Assembly (NCBI GenBank): GCA_017355425.1
Contig: CP070233.1
Coordinates: 4,621,501-4,685,500, forward strand
Origin: Dolichospermum sp. DET69
Lineage (GTDB): Bacteria > Cyanobacteriota > Cyanobacteriia > Cyanobacteriales > Nostocaceae
Direction of reading: 5' to 3'
Length of the DNA stretch: 64,000 bases
Shown here: in pieces, positions 1 through 9,000 of the stretch
Layout: each line of letters starts with the position of its first letter
How positions within the stretch are numbered: the first letter of the stretch is position 1
Notes under the pieces: model-generated
Seen by the model: only the letters and a program-made list of their open reading frames with translations
Database searches by the model: none
What the model was told of the DNA's origin: nothing
Position numbers and translations under genes: made by a program

Positions 1-614
1 CGCTGATAGACTGTATTATTATCGTCGCGGAATCGGAGGAGTAAAGCAGCTAAATTTCCCGCATCGGGCTTTAACCAGCGAGTGTCACCAATATAACCAG
101 CTAGACGAACTGGGGCAGTGGAAGATGTATCATGAAAGTGATAAACACGGGAATAGTTGAGTAAGAATCTGAGTGCTTTGGCTGTTTGCATACCACCGTC
201 CGCTGCTTCATTGATTTTTGTCTCTTTATGTCCTACACCCAATGAGTCGGTTCTTGGAGATGACCAACCCTTTTGCAAAAAACTCAATGTCTCTTCGCCA
301 AAAATCAGTGTATCACCTGCGGCATGGAACAAACGCAGGTTGTAGGTATCCATTCCATTCTCGACTTCAAACTCTAGTTGTGCCTCGATTTGCGGTGTTA
401 CCTTCGGTCCAAAGTATAATAGGGACTGAGCGTAACCCGATATACCGATATATTCTTGAAGTTTATCGCGCATCATCTCATTCAACATCTTAAAAAACGA
501 GATGAGATTACTTTTACCTGCTCCATTAGCTCCAATCAATATGTTTAAGGGACGCAACTCAAGATCCATTGTCTTCATGGACTTGAAGCCATTGATAATT
601 ACTCGTTGTAGCAT
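1..614 (-). CDS. AAA family ATPase (AAA_21/RecF-like), N-terminal part
   Basis: Reading the minus strand from ATG at 614 gives an open frame that leaves the window at base 1, about 204 residues. The N-terminus reads MLQRVIINGFKSMKTMDLEL, then a Walker A motif GANGAGKSN near residues 28-36. This is the layout of SMC/RecF-like AAA_21 ATPases, where a short beta-strand segment precedes the P-loop. Walker B and the signature motif should lie beyond the window edge. The gene begins 33 bp after the stop of a small nuclease-like gene on the same strand, so the two may be co-transcribed. In cyanobacteria such ATPases often precede a DUF4276 gene; that cannot be checked here. Family call is firm, cellular role unknown. 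Confidence 0.85.
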   Translation of the reverse strand, partial: MLQRVIINGFKSMKTMDLELRPLNILIGANGAGKSNLISFFKMLNEMMRDKLQEYIGISGYAQSLLYFGPKVTPQIEAQLEFEVENGMDTYNLRLFHAAGDTLIFGEETLSFLQKGWSSPRTDSLGVGHKETKINEAADGGMQTAKALRFLLNYSRVYHFHDTSSTAPVRLAGYIGDTRWLKPDAGNLAALLLRFRDDNNTVYQ

Positions 615-647
615 GATCAACAATTAATTTAATATTTATACAAATTT

Positions 648-1256
648 TTACACATCCTCAACAAACTCAGTCAAGAACCTAAACGCCTTCAAAATATAAT
701 TAGCACAGTCTTGAAGAGAACACAAATTAGAAGATTTGTAGGAAAACCAGCGTAAAAAACCTGCCAGAATTAGGTTATATTCAGATTGAGCCTCGCTGAC
801 TTCCTCTTGAATTAAAATACAAACCAAAACAGCATTTTTTTCAATTTCTTCTTGGCTAATTGACCATTTAATTGTGTCAAAATTCCCATAACGGGCTTTA
901 ACCTGAATACCAATTGATGAATCAGAAGTTAAAGTAAAATCAACCTTTCCATCTCCACCAATGCGTTTTTCATAATCAACCTCAGTTACAAAATTACCTA
1001 AACGACTTTTAACAACTTCCTCACCCAGTTTTCCCTTCAAATTATTGATAAAAACATCACGAATAGAAGTTGAAGAACTTCGTCTATATTTTTCAGCCAT
1101 ATTCCCGCAAAAATCCCGTAATTGCTTTAACCTCTCTCCAGATATAACCGTCAACTCACTATGCTGGCCTTCTTTCTCGCAATGCAGGAAATCACCAGAT
1201 TTAATTCTGGCAATAAAATCAGTTTGTTGTGCTTTGAGTATAGTTGTCCAGTCCAT
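648..1256 (-). CDS. Hypothetical protein with PD-(D/E)XK-like nuclease core
   Basis: About 202 residues from the ATG at 1256; an in-frame TTG at 1283 is the alternative. The middle holds GKLGEEVVKSRLG, then GGDGKVDFTL and GIQVKAR about 10 residues later, the E...D...(Q/E)xK spacing of PD-(D/E)XK nuclease folds such as Mrr-like or Holliday-junction-resolvase-like proteins. The family is not recognised beyond that. The last 23 residues (from DCANYILKAFRFLTEFVEDV backwards) are almost identical to the C-terminus of the unrelated GH15-like protein encoded just upstream, because a 70-bp DNA segment is duplicated. It lies directly before the AAA ATPase gene at the window edge, so a nuclease/ATPase pair is possible but unproven. 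Confidence 0.6.
   Translation of the reverse strand: MDWTTILKAQQTDFIARIKSGDFLHCEKEGQHSELTVISGERLKQLRDFCGNMAEKYRRSSSTSIRDVFINNLKGKLGEEVVKSRLGNFVTEVDYEKRIGGDGKVDFTLTSDSSIGIQVKARYGNFDTIKWSISQEEIEKNAVLVCILIQEEVSEAQSEYNLILAGFLRWFSYKSSNLCSLQDCANYILKAFRFLTEFVEDV
652..721. repeat. 70-bp direct repeat, copy A (3' end of nuclease-like gene)
   Basis: This segment matches 1509-1578 with about 5 differences in 70 bases and in the same orientation. It encodes the last 23 or so residues of the nuclease-like protein. Confidence 0.9.
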
Positions 1257-1444
1257 TGGTAAAAATTCGCCTTTATCTGACAAAGAGTATTTATTCTAGT
1301 ATTTCCTATCAAGCAACAAAAAACACTAATCTAGATCACAAATTATCCCCTTAACCTATATCTTCGAGACTCTCCCACGAACCTGAACACACCCTAAAAC
1401 CTGTCCACAGATAAAACCGAAAACTTACCCAATTTTACAATATT

Positions 1445-1499
1445 TAAATAATCATCCTGTAAATCCTTAAATCGGTGGACATCCTGATTCAGACAAACT
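1445..1499. repeat. Interspersed TGTCTGAATCAGG-type repeat, degenerate copy
   Basis: The plus strand reads CATCCTGTAAATCCTTAAAT, then a slightly degraded GGTGGACATCCTGATTCAGACA. It is the same dispersed family found near 5958, 10952, 12046 and 23336. Confidence 0.8.
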
Positions 1500-1504
1500 A
1501 CAAA

Positions 1505-4500
1505 CTAAATATCCTCCACAAACTCAGTCAAGAACCTAAACGCCTTCAAAATATAATTAGCGCAATCTTGAGGAGAACTATTATAAAATGATGGCCAGGC
1601 ATGAGATTTATCTTCATCATAGCGATCGCTCCTATGGGGATGATTTTCTAGCCATGCTAACCGCACTGCGTGACCAATTAAGACATCTAAAACTATATAT
1701 TCTTCAACTTGCAAGCTAGGATTATTAGCCACGATTGTAGCCAATTCCATCAAGGCTTCCACATTGACTTGACGATATTCTGGGGCTTCAATTTTATTTA
1801 GTAAATGTTCCACTAATAAAGCAAAATTTCTTTCTCCTGCTGTCATTTCTGAAAGCATAACTTCACTTTCTAAGCGATTTCTTCTTTCCAATTTATCGCC
1901 AATTACTAAACCTTTACAATGCTGCATTAATAGCCAAACTTGTTTAAAAAAGTCCTTGGGTACTCGATTCAGTGCGCCCTCAGCTTGACGAAATCTGCGC
2001 CAACCATCAGCAGGAACTTCTATTTCTTCACGAATTACAGGTAAGAAAACCCAAGCAATATCACTTTCTTTTTGTTTGACGTGCAATAATTCCTGTTGAC
2101 GTAATAAACTACTTACGCCACTATATCCAGTTAATACTTGACGTAAACGCATTTTCACTTCAAAAGGTGATAATTGCATTAATTGTTCATAAGCCTCATC
2201 TTGGGTCAGGTTAAATTCTCTAGCAATTTCGCTGGTAATTAACAGAATCAAATAACCGACTCTTAATGTTAAAAATCCGCGAAATAATTCTGGTTCGGAT
2301 TTGATTAAGACACCGAGATAAATTAATACTTCTTGCGTTAAAACGCGATCGCGGATATCCTCACGACAGAAGTTATTAATTTTCTCCACAATCTCATTTC
2401 CAGGCATGGGGACAACCATCAAGGAAGCCTGACTGTAAGCCCTACCCACTGCAATTTGCTTACCTTGGACTAAAATACTCGTTACCGCTTCTGATAAGCC
2501 AATATCCAGCATTTGGCGTAAACCCGCAGCCCGTCGCACTACCGCCCAAATTCCCATATCTCCGGCTTTGGTATAGACTTCATCGAGTAAATCAGCGACA
2601 GTGACAGTATGACTAGGACCTGCATATCCTGTATCAAATTCTAAACCCTGTAACCGAGTTAAAGTTTGCAGTAATTCAATTTGCTCATAAATATTTTCTG
2701 ATGAGCGTAAATAGTCTAATAATAAATCTAAGTTAGTCTCACATTCCATTTGGAATTCTTGGGTATGTCCCAAACACCAACTTTTTTCTAAATGCGAAGT
2801 CAGGTAATAACAACGGATTCCCCGATTTGTAACTGGAGACTGAGATAATATTGTATCTGATAAAAAATCAACTCTTTGAATTGCTGCTGTCAGCATTAAT
2901 TGATTGAGTTTTCCTAATTTTACCTTGACTCCATTGCAAATACCATCTTTGAGTTCTTGCATTAATTCTAATAATGCTTGAGAACCAGTTTCTAGCATTG
3001 TCCGCGTAATCATTAAAGTTAAAGTCGGACGACCTAACTCACTCCAGTATTTTTGAATATAAGCTAATTCTCCTCTAATTTCATCTAATAAAAAATGAGA
3101 ATCTAGAGTTAAATAAAATTGCTGTGAATCTAGAAATGATGGTAAAAAGACAACCGTTTGATCTTGAATCCGAAAGAATCTTGATGTTGTCAAACTTCTG
3201 AGTCTGCGTAAAGGACGACCTGTTAAACCTAGTTGATCATTTCTGCCAATTTGTGTATAAATCTGGGAAAGTTCTTCAGATTTTCTCACTTGAATTGGTA
3301 CTAATTGGGTAGGTGTTTGGGTTTCAATTCCATATACTTCTAATTGTTCTTGCAGCGTTTCATCTTCTGCAATTAAGGCAATTTGTACTAAAGAACTTCT
3401 ATTTTTACCGACGTTCAAATGTCTTCCTAAAGGATCAATATCTCCTAGTGAGATTAAGCCTTCGCTTAACATTTCACCCAAATAATATAAACTTTGCGCC
3501 CAAACTAAAGGAATATTTTCATTAGGTAAACGTAACTGAGATTGAGGATCTAATTTTTCAGCTTCTATATTTTCTTCGGGGACATAATAAATTTCTGGTA
3601 ATAGCTGTAATCCATTCTCTTCTACCAACAATGATTTTAAAAGTGTTTGATATTTCTCAACTTGTGCTTGTTCACCGCGAAATAAACCATCAAGAACTAA
3701 ATAAGTGAAAAATAATGGCCATTCACATTCAATATTTTCAAATTGTTTAAGTTCACTAGGTTCATAGTGTAAGCGATCGCTATTTTCTAAAACGGTTTGA
3801 TGTCCATCCTTTAAAAACCGTTTACAACCATATTTTCCTGCTAGTTTATGAATAATTTCATTAAATGTGCGTTCTCGCAATTGCTCATCTTTGACAGCAA
3901 AAGCAGGATAACTAATAATACTTAATAACGCCGCATCAATTTCCTTAGAACCTGATTCTCTGGGTAATAATGATTCTAAAGTAATTCTGGCTCTAGCGAT
4001 TTCATCTGGTAAAACATGAATTACTGATGCTTGACTACCATGAACACCAAATAAATTCAGTCCATTTATAGATTCTAAAGCTGCTTTAGCCATTCCCAAA
4101 GAACTGGCGTTTAATTCTGCACTACCATGATTAATTTTATTTCCCCGTTCCCAAATGCCAAAATCTGGTGTGCGGTAAGCTCGACCAATATAATAAACTA
4201 AGTTTTGGACAAAGTTAACTTCATCCAATGTAAAAATAATTGATAATCCGCTGGCGGTCATTTGTGCCAACATCAATAAAAAGATAGATGTCGCGTCAAG
4301 TTGCAAATGTCCCCATTCATCATCACCGACAACAATATCACCTGTAGATGTATTGTATTTGGCGTGCAGTCCATCCAATAATGATTGTGTATGTTTGAAT
4401 GTTTCAACTTTATGAGATTGTCGCATCATGGCAAACAATAGACCACGCATTAGTTTAACAACACTATGTTCTAATTCATAGGTGCGACCATGATCATGAT

Positions 4501-4711
4501 CTAACTTGCGATAAGCTAGGGCTAAACCCCAAACTGCTAAAATACTATAAACATTATCTCGCACCCAGGCATCTGTATAATCGCCATGAGCAGTAATAGC
4601 GGTACTCGCTGGTAATAAACCAGTAATGGGGTTTTGACGGGCTAAAATTATTGTCTTGATTTGCTGATAGTAAAAATCTAAGCGAATTGGTGGTGTGGTG
4701 GATGTGTTCAT
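1505..4711 (-). CDS. Glycoside hydrolase family 15 / phosphorylase kinase-like protein
   Basis: About 1,068 residues from the ATG at 4711; the open frame extends 30 codons further, but those residues (hydrophobic, unlike the family) look like leader. The N-terminal region has LDFYYQQIKTIILARQNPITGLLPAS followed by HGDYTDAWVRDNVYSILAVW, the first conserved (alpha/alpha)6-barrel block of GH15 glucoamylases and eukaryotic phosphorylase kinase alpha/beta subunits. The size fits the long cyanobacterial members, which may bind or trim glucans; the reaction is not established. The final 20-odd residues are shared with the neighbouring nuclease-like protein through a DNA duplication. The gene is divergent from the Rpn nuclease gene at 4849. 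Family is fairly sure, function is inference. Confidence 0.85.
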   Translation of the reverse strand: MNTSTTPPIRLDFYYQQIKTIILARQNPITGLLPASTAITAHGDYTDAWVRDNVYSILAVWGLALAYRKLDHDHGRTYELEHSVVKLMRGLLFAMMRQSHKVETFKHTQSLLDGLHAKYNTSTGDIVVGDDEWGHLQLDATSIFLLMLAQMTASGLSIIFTLDEVNFVQNLVYYIGRAYRTPDFGIWERGNKINHGSAELNASSLGMAKAALESINGLNLFGVHGSQASVIHVLPDEIARARITLESLLPRESGSKEIDAALLSIISYPAFAVKDEQLRERTFNEIIHKLAGKYGCKRFLKDGHQTVLENSDRLHYEPSELKQFENIECEWPLFFTYLVLDGLFRGEQAQVEKYQTLLKSLLVEENGLQLLPEIYYVPEENIEAEKLDPQSQLRLPNENIPLVWAQSLYYLGEMLSEGLISLGDIDPLGRHLNVGKNRSSLVQIALIAEDETLQEQLEVYGIETQTPTQLVPIQVRKSEELSQIYTQIGRNDQLGLTGRPLRRLRSLTTSRFFRIQDQTVVFLPSFLDSQQFYLTLDSHFLLDEIRGELAYIQKYWSELGRPTLTLMITRTMLETGSQALLELMQELKDGICNGVKVKLGKLNQLMLTAAIQRVDFLSDTILSQSPVTNRGIRCYYLTSHLEKSWCLGHTQEFQMECETNLDLLLDYLRSSENIYEQIELLQTLTRLQGLEFDTGYAGPSHTVTVADLLDEVYTKAGDMGIWAVVRRAAGLRQMLDIGLSEAVTSILVQGKQIAVGRAYSQASLMVVPMPGNEIVEKINNFCREDIRDRVLTQEVLIYLGVLIKSEPELFRGFLTLRVGYLILLITSEIAREFNLTQDEAYEQLMQLSPFEVKMRLRQVLTGYSGVSSLLRQQELLHVKQKESDIAWVFLPVIREEIEVPADGWRRFRQAEGALNRVPKDFFKQVWLLMQHCKGLVIGDKLERRNRLESEVMLSEMTAGERNFALLVEHLLNKIEAPEYRQVNVEALMELATIVANNPSLQVEEYIVLDVLIGHAVRLAWLENHPHRSDRYDEDKSHAWPSFYNSSPQDCANYILKAFRFLTEFVEDI
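1509..1578. repeat. 70-bp direct repeat, copy B (3' end of GH15-like gene)
   Basis: Partner of 652-721, in the same orientation and in the same reading frame of each gene. Both copies cover the end of the coding region and its stop codon. Confidence 0.9.
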
Positions 4712-4848
4712 TATGGTGATGAGAAAATTTAAGTTTGTTGCTGTGAGGCTAATAAATAAAAAAGTTGTATAATTCCCTCTTTTGCTGTATATAACAATCA
4801 TCCAGAGGAGAATTTTTTTGAGTAGGTAGGATAGATTACAATTATAAT

Positions 4849-5751
4849 ATGCGACGTGACTCTATTTTCTATTATTTATTTCAAACATATCCAACGTTAC
4901 TGTTTGAATTATTGCCAAATCCTCCCGCAAATGCGGCTAATTATCGCTTCGATTCGGTAGCAGTAAAAGAACCAAAGTTTGAAATTGACGGGGTGTTTCT
5001 ACCACCAGAAACCGAAACTCCTGGTGTTGTTTATTTTTGTGAAGTGCAATTTCAAAAAGATGAACGACTGTATGAGCGGTTATTTGGGGAATTATTTCTC
5101 TATTTTTACAGAAATAGGGAACGTTTTCAAGATTGGCAAGCGGTGTTAATTTATCCAACTCGGAGTAAGGAACAGGGGGATATTCACCCCTATCGCGCAC
5201 TTTTGAGTTCGGAACAAGTTCATCGAGTATATTTGGATGAGTTGGGAGAATTTGAGGAATTACCCCTTGATGTCAGTTTGTTGGTATTGACAACTCTAAA
5301 ACAAAACAAAGCCCCAGTAGCAGCACGATATTTAATCAATCGTTGTCAGCAGGAGTTACAAGAACCAGCAGCTAGACGTGGCATAATGGAAATAATTACC
5401 ACGATTATTTCTTATCGGTTTATTCGTTTAAGTCGTGTGGAGATAGAAGCAATGTTAGGCATAAGTTTTCAGCAAACTCGCTTGTATGAAGAACTCAGAG
5501 AAGAAGCTACCGAATTAGGTATGCAGCAAGGTATACAGCAAGGTAAACAACAAGGTAAACAGGAGGGGGAAGTAAATCTGATCCTGCGGTTGTTATCTAA
5601 AAGATTTGGGAAAATTCCTAGTCAGCTAAAAATGCAGATTGAGAAGTTATCTCTGGAGCAATTGGAAGCTTTAACTGAGGTGTTTTTAGATTTTGCGAGT
5701 TTAGATGATTTGGTTGTTTGGTTGCAAACTTTAGAAGTTTCTGAGAATTAG
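4849..5751 (+). CDS. Rpn family recombination-promoting nuclease / DUF4351 protein
   Basis: A 300-residue protein of the type common in cyanobacteria. The N-terminal half carries a PD-(D/E)XK-like core (FEIDGVFLPP with D47, then FCEVQFQ with E65 and Q67), followed by YPTRSKEQGDIHPYRALL. A Q/G/K-rich low-complexity linker (about residues 222-240) leads to the DUF4351 C-terminal helical domain (LILRLLSKRFGKIPSQ...LEQLEALTEVFLDF). Rpn proteins are transposase-like nucleases that promote RecA-independent recombination in Escherichia coli; the role of the cyanobacterial members is unknown. It stands alone, divergent from the GH15-like gene, and is followed by a hairpin at 5791-5812. Confidence 0.85.
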   Translation: MRRDSIFYYLFQTYPTLLFELLPNPPANAANYRFDSVAVKEPKFEIDGVFLPPETETPGVVYFCEVQFQKDERLYERLFGELFLYFYRNRERFQDWQAVLIYPTRSKEQGDIHPYRALLSSEQVHRVYLDELGEFEELPLDVSLLVLTTLKQNKAPVAARYLINRCQQELQEPAARRGIMEIITTIISYRFIRLSRVEIEAMLGISFQQTRLYEELREEATELGMQQGIQQGKQQGKQEGEVNLILRLLSKRFGKIPSQLKMQIEKLSLEQLEALTEVFLDFASLDDLVVWLQTLEVSEN

Positions 5752-5790
5752 AGAATTTTTGAGTCATCTTAAAAATGACTTTTGCTATGA

Positions 5791-5812
5791 GACTGGGAAT
5801 TTATTCCCAGTC
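5791..5812. terminator. Hairpin downstream of Rpn gene
   Basis: GACTGGGAA and TTCCCAGTC form a perfect 9-bp stem with a 4-base loop, 40 bp after the Rpn stop codon. No strong T-run follows, so termination is only a suggestion. Confidence 0.45.
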
Positions 5813-5957
5813 TGGTTATAGATTGCATTAACAAATTCACTAAACTTAATCTGACGAAATTTATCTATATTTGTATATTTTGATTTAATTCAATAAAAAA
5901 TAATATAACATAATCTAATAAACTCTTTACAACTATACTTGAGTGTGGTTATTATAT

Positions 5958-6052
5958 TGTCTGAATCAGGATATCCAGGATTTGAGGATTTACAGGATTA
6001 ATGATTAAAATCTTAGCCAAAAAAATCCTCTAAATCCTGATTCTGACAAAAA
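5958..6052. repeat. Interspersed repeat pair in inverted orientation upstream of RM gene
   Basis: TTGTCTGAATCAGGATATCC on the left is answered by AAATCCTGATTCTGACAAA on the right, so the two halves can fold into a hairpin. The right half ends 16 bp before the RM start codon. Confidence 0.8.
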
Positions 6053-6067
6053 AGGAAAAAACTAAAA

Positions 6068-9000
6068 ATGACTATCAACACAATCTTAGATGAATTTAGA
6101 CAAAATGCTAATTCTCCCCGTGATTTAGGAGATAAATTTGAACGATTAATGGTGCAATATCTCAAAACCGATCCCTTTTACAAACAGCATTTTAGCGAAG
6201 TTTGGATGTGGATGGATTTTCCTAAACGGGGAAATATGCCAGATACAGGTATTGATTTAGTAGCAATTGAACGAGATACTGGCGATTATTGTGCGATTCA
6301 ATGTAAATGTTATGCAGAAGATCAAACTTTAGAAAAATCAGATATAGATTCATTTTTTACTGCTTCAGGAACGAATTTATTTAAAAAACGCATGATTATT
6401 TCTACTACTGATAGGTGGAGTAAAAATGCTGAATCTGCTTTGTCAAATCAACAAATTCCCGTTGTTCGTGCTAGTATTTATGATTTAGCTAATAGTCCGG
6501 TTGACTGGGATAAATACAGTTTAAAAAATCCTGATAATTTAGAACTTAAACCTAAAAAACAAATTCGTCCTCATCAACAAACTGCTTTAGAAAAAGTCCT
6601 CGCAGGGTTTAAAAATGGTGATAGAGGTAAGTTAATTATGGCTTGCGGTACTGGTAAAACCTTTACTGCTTTGAAAATTGCGGAAAATTTCCCTAGAGAA
6701 AATAATTTAATTCTCTTTTTAGTTCCTTCTATTTCTTTACTTTCCCAAACTTTGCGAGAATGGACTGCTGAAAGTGATATTAATTTTCACAGTATCGCAG
6801 TTTGTTCTGATGTGAATGTGGGTAAAAATAAGAAAAAAAGTCAAAATGATGATCTTGCAGATTTGACTATTAATGATTTAGCTTTTCCTCCTACTACTAA
6901 TGCTAACGATATTATTAAATCCTATCAAAAAATTCGTGAAAATAATACCGAAAATGTCAATAACATCCCCAATATAGAGACGTTCCATGGAACGTCTCTA
7001 CAAAATCAACATAATCAAACAGAATTAACCGTTATTTTCTCCACTTATCAATCAATTCAAGCTATATCAGATGCACAATTAAAAGGTTTACCAGAGTTTG
7101 ATTTAATTATCTGTGATGAAGCACATAGAACCACAGGAGTAACTATTTCTGGAGAAGATGAATCTTATTTTGTGAAAGTCCATAATCAAGATTTTCTCAA
7201 AAGTAAAAAGCGTCTTTATATGACAGCGACTCCAAAAATATATAGTCAAGATACAAAAGTTCAAGCCCAAGAAAATGATGCAGTTTTATGTTCAATGGAT
7301 GATGGAGATATTTATGGTAAAGAATTTCATCGGTTAAGTTTTGGTGAAGCTGTCAGCACTGGTTTATTAAGTGATTATAAAGTCATGGTGTTAGCTGTTG
7401 ATGAAAAATTTGTGAGTGCAACTTTTCAACAACAATTAGCAGATGCAAATAATGAATTAAATTTAGATGACGCGGTTAAAATTATCGGTTGTTGGAATGG
7501 TTTAGCAAAACGTTTAATTAAAGATACAGAAGGAGAAGATATAGAAGATATCAACCCCATGAAACGTGCGGTTGCTTTTTCTCGCACCATTAAAGATTCT
7601 CAAAAGATTGTTAAATTATTCGCTGATATTATTAATCAATATCAACAATTAAATCCTGATGATGAAGAATTATTAAATTGTCATTTAGATCATGTAGATG
7701 GTACTCAAAACTCCTTACAAAGAAATGGTAAATTAGAATGGTTAAAAGCTGAACCCCCTACAAGGGAGGGAAATAGCGGGAATATTTGTCGAATTTTATC
7801 AAATGCGCGGTGTTTATCGGAAGGTGTGGATGTTCCTGCTTTAGATGCTGTCATCTTTCTCACACCCCGTAATTCTATGGTGGATGTGGTCCAGTCCGTT
7901 GGTAGAGTGATGAGAAAAGCGGAGGGGAAAAAGTACGGTTATATTATTTTACCCATTGGTATTCCTGCGGATATGTCTCCCGATGTCGCTTTAAAAGATA
8001 ATGAAAAATATAAAGTAATTTGGTCAGTATTACAGGCTTTGCGCTCCCATGATGAGCGCTTTAATGAAACTGTTAATAAGATAGAATTAAATAAACGTCG
8101 TCCTCCTCAAATTGCTGTTGTTGGAGTGGGAGGTAAAACTGAAAATAATGGAAGTTCTCAAAGTGCAAAAAAAGGAAGTTCTTACAAACAATTAGAATTG
8201 AATTTTCCCATTGAAGAATGGCGAGATGCGATTTATGCCAAAATTGTTGTTAAATGTGGTAATCGTCGTTATTGGGAAGATTGGGCTAAGGATGTAGCGA
8301 GAATTGCTGATACTCACACCTCCCGAATTAAGGGTTTATTAGCAAATTCAGAATCGGAAGCTAAACAGGTTTTTGATGAGTTTATCACGGGATTACATCA
8401 AAATATTAATCCCAATGTCAGTGAAGATGAAGCCATTGAAATGTTATCCCAACATTTAATTACTAAACCTGTTTTTGATGCTTTGTTTGAAGGTTACGAA
8501 TTTACTAAGTTTAATCCTGTTTCTCAGACAATGCAAAGAATGTTAGATCTGTTGGAAAGTCAATCTTTGCAGAAGGAAGTAAAGACTTTAGAAAAGTTTT
8601 ATCAAAGTGTGCGAGAACGCGCTAGTGGTATTGATAATGCAGAAGGAAAACAGCGGATAATTATTGAATTATATGATAAATTTTTCCGTGCGGCTTTTCC
8701 CAGGTTGGTTGAAAGATTGGGAATTGTTTATACTCCTGTGGAAGTGGTAGATTTTATTATTAAAAGTGCTGATTTTGCTTTAAAACAAGAGTTTGGAGTC
8801 GGTTTAAGTGATGAAGGTGTTAATGTTTTAGATCCGTTTACAGGGACGGGTACTTTTATCGTGCGGTTGTTACAAAGTGGGTTAATTAAACCGGAAGATT
8901 TACAACGCAAGTTTACTTCTGAACTGCATGGAAATGAGATTGTTTTATTAGCTTATTATATTGCTGCAATTAATATTGAGGAAAGTTATCATTTTTTAAG

